Below, in pieces: positions 12,919 through 21,639 of a DNA stretch of 64,000 nt. The position numbers and the translations under genes are program-made. The notes beneath the pieces are model-generated. The model searched no databases, was not told where the DNA came from, and saw only the letters and a list, made by a program, of their open reading frames with translations. The first letter of the stretch is position 1. The number at the start of each line of letters is the position of its first letter. The stretch lies in contig OZ038380.1 of NCBI GenBank assembly GCA_964036045.1, positions 122,158,899 through 122,222,898 on the forward strand, written 5' to 3'. This DNA is from Eutreptiella sp. 'Long Island Sound 2002'. Its lineage: Eukaryota > Euglenozoa > Euglenophyceae > Eutreptiales > Eutreptiaceae.

Positions 12919-12984
12919 CAAATGACCTCAAGTCCCATCTCTCACCTCCAGCGCGTACACTCGCTTCACCAGCGGCACTCTCGT

Positions 12985-13385
12985 CTTGTCAGCCAACAGC
13001 AAACAATCAGCAACCAACAGCCAGCGGCCAGCAGCCAGCAACCAACAGCAAACAACAAGCAGCAGCAGCAGTCAGCAGCGAGCAGCTAGCGACCAACAAC
13101 CAGTAACCAGCGGCCAACAGCCAACAGCCAGCACATCAACCACCCACCGCCTCCCTTCCACAGTAAGACACTTCCAGCGACAACAACAGCAACCAGCCAG
13201 CAGCAAACATCCAGCAACCAACAGCCAGCGACCAGCAGCCAGCAATCAGCAGCCAGCGAAAAGCAGCAGCAACAATCAACATCCAGCACCCAGCAGCCAA
13301 GAGCAAACAGCCAGCAAACAGCAGCCGCCAAAATCCACCAGCACGCAGCCAGCAACCAACAGCCATCTGACACATCAGCCTTCAC
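12985..13385. repeat. CAGCAA/CAGCCA-type short tandem repeat after NLR-A
   Basis: Imperfect copies of cagcaaccaacagc and cagccagc fill this stretch. It starts about 70 bp after the ORF2 stop of NLR-A and may be the tail of that element or an older microsatellite it landed beside. The long Gln/Ser-rich open frame through it is compositional. Confidence 0.8.
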
Positions 13386-15680
13386 CCGTCACCCACCCAC
13401 ATTATAGGACACAACACCGTCACCACACTGCACCACACTGCACCACTGCATGCACAGCTCTGCGCACCAGGAAACCTTACCGATCCATTGAGTCTTTTTT
13501 GTTTGAGCCATCAATTGTAATTTTCCTTTTCTTTTTTTTCAGGACCATTCAGGCAAGAGCGCAAGACTTGAGCAGAATGAAAGGGCTTTGTACTTTAGTA
13601 ATTCTCAGATCAGCTACAGGGCCCCAGACTGCCTTCAGGCAAGCCAGATTGTTCACGTTCACCAAACACCAGCCCCCGCACGGGGTGACAGGGGTACACC
13701 CACAAAGGGAGACACCGAGAACGGTACGCCGCCAGAACCAAAGCCACCACAGCCCAGGCGACGACCCTGGACGCATTCCACAGCAGGAGCCGCCACACGG
13801 ACACAGGAATACTAACACCGGGGGAGGGAAGGGGAAAGGGCCACAATGGCGGGGACAGGGAAGGACACAGGGGCAGGATGAAGGGCAAACACCAACGGGA
13901 GGGGAACACACAAAGCCTAGGGGGCCGGCACCAGCCCAGGCACCACCGTCCACGGGCGGAAGAACCCCAGAAGACACGGACCACCACCACAGCAAGGCAC
14001 AGGCCCCAAGGGGGAGCTACCCCGCGAACACGTGTCCGTCTCGCCCGGCCGACCAGCCCACCCAGGCGAGCCGCAACGCCAACCAGGCGGGGCACTCCCA
14101 CCACGCCGAATCACACCCACCCGCCGCGGGCCAACCAGATAACTCAACGCACCACAGAGCCCCCGCACGAGCCCCCAGCGGCCAAGCCGCCAGCCTGACC
14201 CTCGCCGCGATTACCACGCGCGGGACAAGGGAGTACAGAACAGACTAACCTACGGAACGCTAACCAACGGGCTAACCCAATAACACGGCGTCTCACCCTG
14301 GTAGTGGGGAAAAAACAGCCACCAGCACAAAACACCCGAACACAGCGACCTGCCACACACTAACCGTCAGCCTAACACACCGGATCACAGAACGCAAGCC
14401 AAGAGGCAGCATCCACCACACCCGCCAGAGCAATCCCCCCCCACCCCCCCACCCCCCCCCGAGGACACCCGTTGTGACGCCGGCTGAACCAGACACATCA
14501 CCCTCCCCCCACGCTCACAACGGCCCGCCCGCATAAGCCACCACGGGCCAAGGGACAGTTAAACCTGCAGAACACCGACACTTGGCACAGGGACGGGGGG
14601 AACACCCGGCAACTGCATCCCCAGAGAGGCACCCCAGCCGCCGCCGGTCCCCTGGATCCCGCGCGCTCCAGAGATCTGGCTGACACAACCGCCCAGTTGG
14701 AAAGGCCAGAGCCTGACCCCCACCCAGCGGGACGGACCGCGCGTGTACGTAAACCACAACGCACACAGAGCCGGGGCACACAGAACACGGCGACACGCCA
14801 TACCACGATCCACAGTCCCGTTGGTAACACCGTCCAGCAACCGGTGCATGCACCAGCGAAGTAAGGGCAGAGGGATGATGAGGCAGAACCCCCCGCCCCA
14901 AAAAAAACGGGGGGAAGGCCCCACCCACAAACGAGCAGGAAAATGCCAGAACAGGCCATAGGGGGAGCCCTCCGGACCCCACTATGACAAAACCACCAAC
15001 GAGGCGAGGCGGGGGGCAGCAAGGGCGACAGCCACAAACCAACGAAGGCGAAGAAACACCCCACCAAGTGAGGCAAACCCCCCGGCCAGGCAGGAACAAG
15101 GACAGCAGCCACAGAACCCATTGCTAGGAAACCACGAGACCACCCCGCCCATCTTTGCGACAGGCCCCAGCCAGCGAAGACGGACCACAGCGGCCACAGG
15201 TTCACAACCAAGCCACACCAAAAACCACCCGAGGCAGTCCAGCACCCCCCCTCCGCCGGGGAAAGGGCGAACCACCGATCACGGGGCCAGGGACAGAGCA
15301 CAGACCGCCGACAAGGGAACAGAGCCAACAAAACTGACACAAACGGTAAGGCCCGAAAAAAAAAGCGGGGGGGCGGCGGCCAAGAAGACCACAACCGGAG
15401 GGGACAAGCGGCTACCCACCCCAGCACAGTGGACGGCAAGCACCAACTGGCCGCAACGAGGAGCACCACCCACATTGGGCCCCACCAGAGCAGGCAAAAC
15501 AACCACCCACGACAGCCACCAACTGGCCGCAACAAGAAAGAACCGGAAGCCGCATCCACAGGATCCCCTGTGGCCCACAACCAACGACAGGTCCCAAGGA
15601 GGAAGGGCGGGGCAACACCCACGAGGACCACCTTCACACGGGTTGGACCACCGCGCCAACCTCAACGTACGCCAACCCAC
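13386..15680. other. CCA/GGC-rich low-complexity DNA, no gene supported
   Basis: A pyrimidine-rich run ending in CAG (about 13,496-13,542) looks like a 3' splice site, but no exon can be defined on either side. The rest is ACC/GGC-rich; open frames on both strands have simple composition and no domains. A C run interrupted by A occurs near 14,427-14,460. Confidence 0.6.
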
Positions 15681-16090
15681 ACCCAAGGAAGCCACCGAAC
15701 CACACACCACAAACCCAAGCCAGAAATGGCAGGGTACGGCGGGGACCTGCACCCAAACGCACATGCCACAAGCCCCGCCAATGCAGGTGAGGTTACGTCC
15801 AAACCCATGGCCACACACAAAACGCAAGCAGCGGCCCAGAAAGGCAAAAACCGAGCCGGAAACTGTACCCACACACACCCACCACCAACCCCGCAACCGG
15901 TACCAAAACGCACACACCGCGGCACCCAACCAGGAAAGGCGAGATAAACGCAAAACCTTCACCCACGCGGACGGACCGCACGCCCCGCCCAGGAATGACA
16001 CAGAGGGCGCAAAAGCCCGGACCCGAGCACACACAACACGGACCCTAGCCAGAAAAGGCGGGACAACAGCAAACTCCAAACCCAAAAGCG
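15680..16090 (-). repeat. Diverged, inverted relatives of the left-edge minisatellite
   Basis: On the minus strand the words tgccatttctggcttgggtttgtgg and gtgtgtgggttggc match the tail of the left-edge array (1,480-1,520) with substitutions. Related (c/t)ctggctagggt-like cores recur at about 60-120-bp steps up to the Ty3 LTR. I call them the same family in opposite orientation, much more decayed. Confidence 0.5.
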
Positions 16091-16129
16091 CGCCTCACAA
16101 CAGGAGTAAGCCCAGTGTCCGGAGCCCGG

Positions 16130-16626
16130 TGCTTTCAAAATCTTCCATCATCTCCACTGTTGTAATGCTGACTTCAAAACCCGAGTTTAGGATCTTTTGA
16201 TTCTCTTGCTTACAACCAAAATTTTGAACTGCACTATTGAAAACCACGACGGTCGAGGACGGTAACACAAAGTGATTGCACTCAAAGCTCAGAAGCTGTT
16301 ATCCACGAACTTCAGCAATTCATCGGCGTTGCTCGTCAACAGAAATTCATTATGAGATTGGCAAACCCCCTGAAATGCACAACGGTCTCATAAATGCAAA
16401 AATTCAGAAATTCAGCAATGTGAACAATCACAGAACTCGCTGCAAAAATTCAGAAATTCAGCAATGTGAACAATCACAGAACTCCCTGTCTAAAATTAAT
16501 GGAACCAAGAGCGTGCCGTCAGAAATCCTGAAGTATGTCGTGCCAGCGTCCGCGGCGCTCAGCCGATCTGTACTGCAATGTCACTCCTGCCAAGGACAGG
16601 AGCATGCCCTAGCCCTGCCAATCACA
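16130..16626 (-). repeat. 3' LTR of the Ty3 element
   Basis: This aligns along its length with 50,182-50,632. It begins TGTGATTGGCAGGG at 16,626 and ends GAAAGCA at 16,130 (minus strand). It is about 46 bp longer than the other LTR because the aaaattcagaaattcagcaa block is duplicated internally (about 16,398-16,490). Confidence 0.93.
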
Positions 16627-16635
16627 CCCCCCACC
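16627..16635 (-). other. Polypurine tract of the Ty3 element
   Basis: GGTGGGGGG on the minus strand directly abuts the TGTGAT start of the 3' LTR, the place and composition expected for the plus-strand primer. Confidence 0.75.
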
Positions 16636-17294
16636 AAGACTGAGCATCAGTGGATGCCAGCCACAAAGGCAACTGAGAGGCAGTGGCGTCAGAAGGGGCT
16701 GGATGAGGCCCTGGCTGTCGACAGATGCAAAACCCAAAAACAGATATGAACTAATTACATCAGGCTGCCCATGCATGCCAGCTTCCATCCAATACGGAAT
16801 TCTGAAATTGGAAACCTGAGACACACAGGCGCAGAGATATGACGATGGGCAGGCAGAGAGGGCAACTAGCTGACTGATGGGTGGAATAACAAAGCACAGA
16901 CAATAAGCAGAAAATGAGAGAAGGCAACATGTCAAGTACTCACCATGGTAACCAGCTCCACCGCAGGGACCTACAACACAGGCCAGGCACACAAAAAAAC
17001 GAGAGAGGATCCAAAAGGCAGCCGGCTAATGGACGTCAGACCAGTCTACTTGAATTTTATGACGGCGATTATACTGTAACCACTTATCCGTCAAGTAATG
17101 CACAAACTGCGAAGCAGGCTCCTATGTGGGCTGCTCAGCTCCCTTCCAATGAACATGCCAGAACAACCTCTTCTTACCCCAACGGCGGGGATCCGGACGC
17201 CTCTAATGGCCCAATATTTCCTGAACCACCCAGCCATCATCCACAGAAGGCGCAACAATGTCAGCATGATACTGCAGTGGCACCTTGTCACCAG
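16636..17294. other. Ty3 region between integrase and 3' LTR, no gene seen
   Basis: No reading frame with retroelement character is found between the integrase C-terminus and the polypurine tract. It may be 3' untranslated sequence or decayed coding DNA. Confidence 0.5.
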
Positions 17295-18260
17295 TGAGGA
17301 ACCTGACGATAGGGCTTCAAAGTATCAATGCTCTATACACGGGAACCCTGGGGGGTAGCCACCAAATAACGATTACCCCCTTCCCACGGGAGAATCTCAT
17401 ATGGGCCCTGCCAGATTCTCTTCAGCTTGTCAAAGTTTTTCTGCTCTGCCTTCGGCAAATCACGCAGCCTAACCCGATCACCCATATACCCATATACCAC
17501 ATACCCCGTCACCCTGGCTTAGTCTGCTGGCAAACATGGCACGCATCACAGTGTGCCTTGACAGACTTATACAAGTCATCCTGGGTCATACTGGGCACAG
17601 AGAAACGACGACGCACCAACTGATACATCTTTTCTATCCCCCCATGCACATAAGTATGGACTGCCGCGATGACCCGTGGAACCAGAGCAGCAGGCACCAA
17701 TATCTTGCCTGCGAAGCGCAATATATTTCCTGAAATTACATGCTGAGGTAAATACGACCTCCAGCAAGCCTGATCAGAGGAGACAGCAGCATATTTAGCT
17801 GCAAGGTCTGCATCGGACGCATGAATTTCAGCCGAATCCTCAAACAAGATAGAGACGTTGGCAGCCAATTTAGGAACTCGGCGATCGGCAGGTTTGCCAC
17901 TCCTGCGAGAAGCAACAGGCAGATCTTCGCAAAACAGAGCATCTGGACAATGCACAGTGGATGCAGCAAAGGCACTGGGGGACCAACCCGGACTGCAAAG
18001 CTGTCTCTGTAGTGCACGCATGCGTTGAGCACGTGGCCGTGAGGTACGATCCCCCCCCACAGACCCGACCAAACGCCGCACACGACGAGAAAACTGCACT
18101 TCCGCATCAGCCCACTCCCTGTCAGCCTGCTCGTCACGCTGCCATCCGGACAAATCATCTCCAGTACCATGGATACTAATATCAGGCGCTGCCTGACGTG
18201 CCGGATAACTCCAGCGCAAAAGAATGTCGGGGGCCTGGTGATCCTCACCTTTGACATAGA
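17295..18260 (-). pseudogene. Ty3 integrase with the catalytic core deleted
   Basis: The N-terminal HHCC zinc-binding module is present: H...H in AAVHTYVHGG and C..C in HCDACHVCQQTKPG, about 17,515-17,640. Directly after TKPG the sequence jumps to a typical integrase C-terminal module, with GDRVRLRDLPKAEQ and KRIWQGPYEI (about 17,360-17,500). The D,D-35-E core, normally 150 or more residues between these modules, is missing, so a deletion of several hundred bases is inferred at about 17,515. A TAG near 17,357 interrupts the C-terminal module as well. In an intact element this enzyme inserts the cDNA. Confidence 0.82.
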
Positions 18261-18760
18261 TAACCTCTATGTCAAAGGTGGAGAAAAACTGATGCCACCG
18301 CCCCCTCCTGCCGATGGGTCCAGCTAATGTGTCCAGGTGCTCAGTGTGTCACTGCTGCAACGATTCATGATCAGTGCGCACCTGCACCTTGACGGGAGAA
18401 TTACGCAGCCGATTGCGGAATTTAAACAACGTGGCGACAATCGCATACGTTTCCTTCTCTCTAATGGACCAGCCACGCTGTCCATAACCCTCCCTACCCT
18501 GCAGCTTGGGAGAAAAAAATGCCATGGGCGCAGATGGCCAGTGGACCCCATCTGCTCAATGACCCCCCCCCCCATACGTGGAAGAGTCACAACGCAAATC
18601 AAAAAGCTGGCTCATATCGGCCTGATGCAACACCGCACCATCCCTGAAGCGGATTTTCAGCTCTTCAAAGCACCGCTTCATCTCCTCCGTCCAGAAAATC
18701 TCATTTTTAGCCGCTGCCGCCGCCTGCGGGGTCATTTCTGGGACCGATGCCATCTGTTTT
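18200..18760 (-). pseudogene. Ty3 RNase H domain, frameshifted
   Basis: Downstream of the RT thumb the minus strand reads EIFWTEEMKRCFEELK (the usual Ty3 linker), then FDLRCDSSTYGGGGH with the first catalytic Asp near 18,610. After an indel in a C/G run (about 18,560) a second frame continues with WSIREKETYAIVATLFKFRN, a TDHESL block and a FDIEVIYVKGEDHQAPDIL block near 18,220. These match the RNase H of Ty3 elements in order. It degrades the RNA strand of the RNA-DNA hybrid. Confidence 0.8.
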
Positions 18761-19144
18761 TTCTCATCTTTTTATTCCCTTTACGCTGCTTCTTGGTGAC
18801 ATCGAGACCCTTCAACGACTCCATCAGGGGGGCAGGCAACTTCGCATACCCGCGCACATAAAGGGCATACCATTGGGTAAACCCCAGAAAGGCCTTCATG
18901 TGCGTGGGCGTGCGAGTGGACTGCCATGTCCAACGCATGACAGCTGCAGTTTTCTCCGGATCTGGTGCCCTACGTCCTGTCATGAGAACATGCCCACAGA
19001 ACTTGACCCGGGTTGCAAATAAAACATATTTATTCGGCTTAATGCTGAGACAATAACGCCTCATGATGGAAAAAAATTCACGTAATTGGGCATAATGATC
19101 TAGAAGGCACCTGTCACTTAATGGATCATCCAAACTCACCGGAT
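18732..19144 (-). pseudogene. Ty3 reverse transcriptase, C-terminal part
   Basis: This continues the RT begun at 37,947-37,281 after the NLR-B insertion. It reads through the shared TSD in the same frame and carries the thumb: LREFFSIMRRYCLSIKPNKY, VKFCGHVLM and KAFLGFTQWYALYVRGYAKL. The RT-to-RNase H linker follows. Insertion of NLR-B directly after the YIDD-containing palm therefore split the enzyme. Confidence 0.85.
19128..19144. repeat. Left target-site duplication of NLR-B (17 bp)
   Basis: atccaaactcaccggat is identical to 37,264-37,280. In the minus strand it encodes part of the Ty3 RT, and the RT frame is continuous across one copy. Confidence 0.93.
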
Positions 19145-19413
19145 TCAGATCCGGTGCAAAAGCCTCTTACACTTAGTGAGAAGGTCCGCCTGACGAACTC
19201 TCAGCTGGTCCCAGCACTCGCCTACCGCTTAATCACCCACTCTCTTTCCCCCAACCAGCTCGAGAAAGCTTCAGTCACTCATCTGGGCGGGAGTTGCGTC
19301 TCGAAGCATCACACGTCTAGTCTCCCCCAAAGACCGTTTTGCGGCTCGCCCAAAGGGAGGGTTGGATACCCACATGTCCTACACCATGCAGATGCCATAC
19401 CACGCCGTCATGG
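19145..19413 (+). pseudogene. NLR-B RT C-terminal fragment (upstream exile of the split ORF2)
   Basis: LSEKVRLTNSQLVPALAYRL matches the NLR-A stretch LSHTELIKLSNIQLIPILAY. A one-base shift at about 19,262-19,272 moves the homologous frame; thereafter it reads SLIWAGVASRSITRL and MPYHAVM up to the GLR-1 junction. The final HAVM continues in frame at 35,276-35,290 on the other side of GLR-1. Confidence 0.85.
19400..19413. repeat. Left target-site duplication of GLR-1 copy 1 (14 bp)
   Basis: ccacgccgtcatgg is identical to 35,276-35,289. It directly abuts the (gtttgag)n tail of GLR-1. Confidence 0.93.
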
Positions 19414-19436
19414 GTTTGAGGTTTGAGGTTTGATTT
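19414..19436 (-). repeat. GLR-1 3' tail of TCAAACC heptamers (copy 1)
   Basis: On the minus strand the element ends AAAATCAAACC followed by two further heptamers, the last one incomplete, directly at the TSD. Copy 2 ends in the same way at 46,735-46,756. Short tandem tails of this kind mark LINE 3' ends made by target-primed reverse transcription. Confidence 0.85.
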
Positions 19437-19470
19437 TGCGGGTACTAGACGCCTTTCGGCCCCGGGGGGC

Positions 19471-19489
19471 CACCTGGTCGGGCCAGGTG
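19471..19489 (-). other. Conserved stem-loop near the GLR-1 3' end (copy 1)
   Basis: CACCTGG-CCCGA-CCAGGTG on the minus strand forms a perfect 7-bp stem with a 5-nt loop, about 35 nt from the tail. The same hairpin is at 46,681-46,699 in copy 2. It is a candidate RT recognition structure, inferred from position and conservation. Confidence 0.75.
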
Positions 19490-19718
19490 ATATCCTCCCC
19501 ACCGGGGCCTAGTGGGGGGCCCTCCAAGACGCACCTCCTGCCTGGTGGCGGAGTCCCCCGGGTCCACAGAGCTCGGAGCCCCGCCCTTCCCCGGCGTCCC
19601 CGTTTCGCCACTCCCTGGTCGGTGCATCAATTCGCAGCCGTGGCTGCGGGCGCTTACCCACTGCGTCGCCCCCCTAATGCGTGGTCGCCCGGGGCGCCGG
19701 CGCCCCCGGGCCCGTGCT

Positions 19719-19735
19719 ACTGGCTTGTCGCCAGT
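19719..19735 (-). other. Second conserved stem-loop of the GLR-1 3' UTR (copy 1)
   Basis: ACTGGC-GACAA-GCCAGT on the minus strand is a 6-bp stem with a 5-nt loop, identical at 46,435-46,451 in copy 2 and surrounded by well-conserved sequence. Confidence 0.65.
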
Positions 19736-20989
19736 GGGACCCCCTTGGGCTGGCGCGGAGGCTGCCTAGCCTAGGGGTTGGGGCGTGGCGCTGTGCGTCA
19801 CTACTGCCTTGGCGGGTGCAGTGCCCCTTCCGTGTGTGCCCGGCGCTCGCGGCCGGTTCGGGGGGGGTTCGGGCCGGTGCCTGGTGTTGTGTCTCCCCTT
19901 CTTCCCCCTTCCCGCCCCGCGTGTTCCGCGCTGCGTGTGGCGGGCCGTCCCGTCCGGGTGTCCCTTACCCTCGCTCGCTGGTACGCCATTCCATGCGGTC
20001 TGTGCGTTCCGCGCGCTCGGTCCGGTTGCCCTTCCGGTAGTCCCCGCGTGTCCTTTTCGTGTGTGTGCGCTCGCGCTCTCGCGGTGTCCGCTCCCCGCTG
20101 GGTGGTTTGGCGCGCGCATCTCGCGTGGTCCCGGCACTGGGCGCTGGTAGGGCCGTTCCACGTGGTCCGTGCCCCTCCGCGTGTCCTGCCCCGGTCCCGT
20201 GCTCCGTCTGGCGTGCTTGGGGGGGGGCGGTCCGGTCCCGGTTCCCCCCTACTTGGCTTGGGGTTGTGGGGGCGGCGGCAGGGCGTCCCCGGGGGGGTGC
20301 CTTCGACCGTTGCGTGGGGCGTTTGGGGTCTTGCGCTCCTCCTCCCCCGACTGCCCGTCCACTGGGTGGGCTGTCGGGGTCCGCGTTGTGGGTGCGGGCG
20401 TGCGGTTGTGGGGGCCCCGCTCTGTTCCCGTGGGGGGGAGAGAGGTGTCGACTTGGTGTCCAGGCGCCGGTCCGCCGGATTCCCATGACGAGCCCGATGC
20501 GCACGGAGCTTCGCTCTGCGGGTTGCGAGGGGGGGTTGGGGTGACCGTGGCTGGAGTGGTGCACCAATGTTCCGGTTCATGGCCCAGCAGAGCACCCCTA
20601 CTGCAGGCTTACACTTAGCACAGGGGGAGGGGGTTGCGGGCGCGTTTGTTCTGTGACCCGGGTGCCAGTGTATCTCAGAAGGCAGCCGCCCTGGAGGTAG
20701 CGCACCCGGCGCGCGCCGCAAAGGAGCTGGTTCGATCCCCGTGATCGGTGGTCTCCCACCGATCCCTTCGAATACCGGACGAGGCCTCCCGTCGACCTGT
20801 TCGAGTACAGGTGACGGTGCGCACTGCTGCAGGGGTGGGTGGCTCCCATGTGTTTTGTTTTTCCAGGGTGGGGGGTAAAACGAACGAGACCTCCACCCGA
20901 TCCACCGGTATCGGTGGTGGTGCGAGCTGCTGGAGGGGGGGGTGGTTCCCACGTCGCCAACTAGAGAGCTCTACGTGCAGGGATCCCAG

Positions 20990-21066
20990 GAGCACCAACG
21001 CCTGGGATCGAACCCCCGCACTGGACGATTGAAGACCGACGCTCTCACTACTGGGCCGCATGAGTC
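20990..21066 (-). other. tRNA-like stretch with Pol III B-box match
   Basis: The minus strand has GGGTTCGATCCC, an excellent B box. About 38 nt upstream is TAGTGAGAGCG, which resembles an A box with one mismatch. The intervening bases do not fold into a convincing cloverleaf, so I do not call a tRNA gene. It may be the head of a tRNA-derived SINE. Confidence 0.3.
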
Positions 21067-21217
21067 TCTTACGCGACTTAGGGGTGCCGTCGGCTATGAA
21101 TCCAGTCCCGAGGGCGGGGCTGTGCGTTGTGAAGCGTGTTGCGCGTGCCGGGAGGCCCCAGTCTACGTGTACGGGGCCGGGACAGGGCCGGAGGGGGCTG
21201 GGTGGGGTGCAGCACCA

Positions 21218-21385
21218 TCGGATCGCCGACTGACGTGCACAGGGGTAAGAGGCGGACAGTGGCACCGCCGGACCGCCGACTGACGTGCACGGGGGCAGGA
21301 GGCGGACAGAGGCACCGCCGGATCGCCGACTGACGTGCAGGGTGGAAGAGGAGGGACCGCCGCACCGTCAGATCGCCGGCCGCCG
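21218..21385. repeat. 50-bp tandem repeat, about 3.4 copies
   Basis: ga(t/c)cgccgactgacgtgca recurs at exact 50-bp steps (about 21,222, 21,272, 21,322), each followed by a ggcggacag(t/a)ggcaccgccg-type half. A fourth partial unit follows. Confidence 0.85.
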
Positions 21386-21639
21386 CGCCCCAGAGCTGGG
21401 GATGTCCCGCCGGGTTGCCGATCCGCCCGTTGGGAGGGAGAACAGGGGAAAACAGGCCACCACGGCCTGTGCCTGCGTTTGTACACCCCCTCCCCGTGGG
21501 ATGCCCCAAGGTTGACACGCCATCTCTGAGGCGACAGGGCACTGCCTAGCGGTGTAAGCTCCGGCTGACAGGGGCGGGCTGGGGGGGGGGGGGGGGGCGT
21601 GCGCCGTTTCCTCCGGCTGTGCGGCCGGGGCGGGGCCTG

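Larger units (their letters stand above)
4700..12960 (+). mobile_element. Non-LTR retrotransposon NLR-A (endonuclease-RT-RNase H LINE)
   Basis: The order is ORF1 (4,821-6,029), a second ORF1-like block in shifted frames (6,084-7,111), a spacer with three 132-bp repeats, then an ORF2 frame of at least 4.5 kb with apurinic-type endonuclease, RT, RNase H and a C-terminal zinc finger. Coding DNA is very C-rich on the + strand, unlike the GC-rich neighbours. Both ends are approximate: the 5' end is not defined, and after the ORF2 stop at 12,918 the sequence grades into CAGCAA-rich repeats. The C-terminal region closely resembles NLR-B (35,290-37,139), so both belong to one LINE lineage. In-frame stops show this copy is dead. 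Confidence 0.9.
20435..21585. other. About 1-kb segment in the GLR-1 3' UTR that copy 2 lacks
   Basis: Matching to copy 2 is lost at about 20,430 and resumes at about 21,590; copy 2 has only about 200 bp in between. The segment holds 50-bp tandem repeats and a tRNA-like stretch. Its ends are approximate and I found no clear TSD, so insertion in copy 1 and deletion from copy 2 are both possible. Confidence 0.6.

Noticed and set aside
4700-12960. Target-site duplication of NLR-A
   Set aside because: No convincing direct repeat was found around plausible ends, so element limits are given as approximate.
13490-13552. An intron 3' splice site marking a host gene
   Set aside because: The pyrimidine tract with CAG is present, but no coding exon with a domain lies on either side.
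12986-14248. 420-codon frame crossing the CAGCAA repeat
   Set aside because: Half is microsatellite translation and the rest passes through a pyrimidine tract and low-complexity DNA.
20990-21066. A tRNA gene
   Set aside because: Only the B box is good; acceptor, D and anticodon stems do not pair convincingly.
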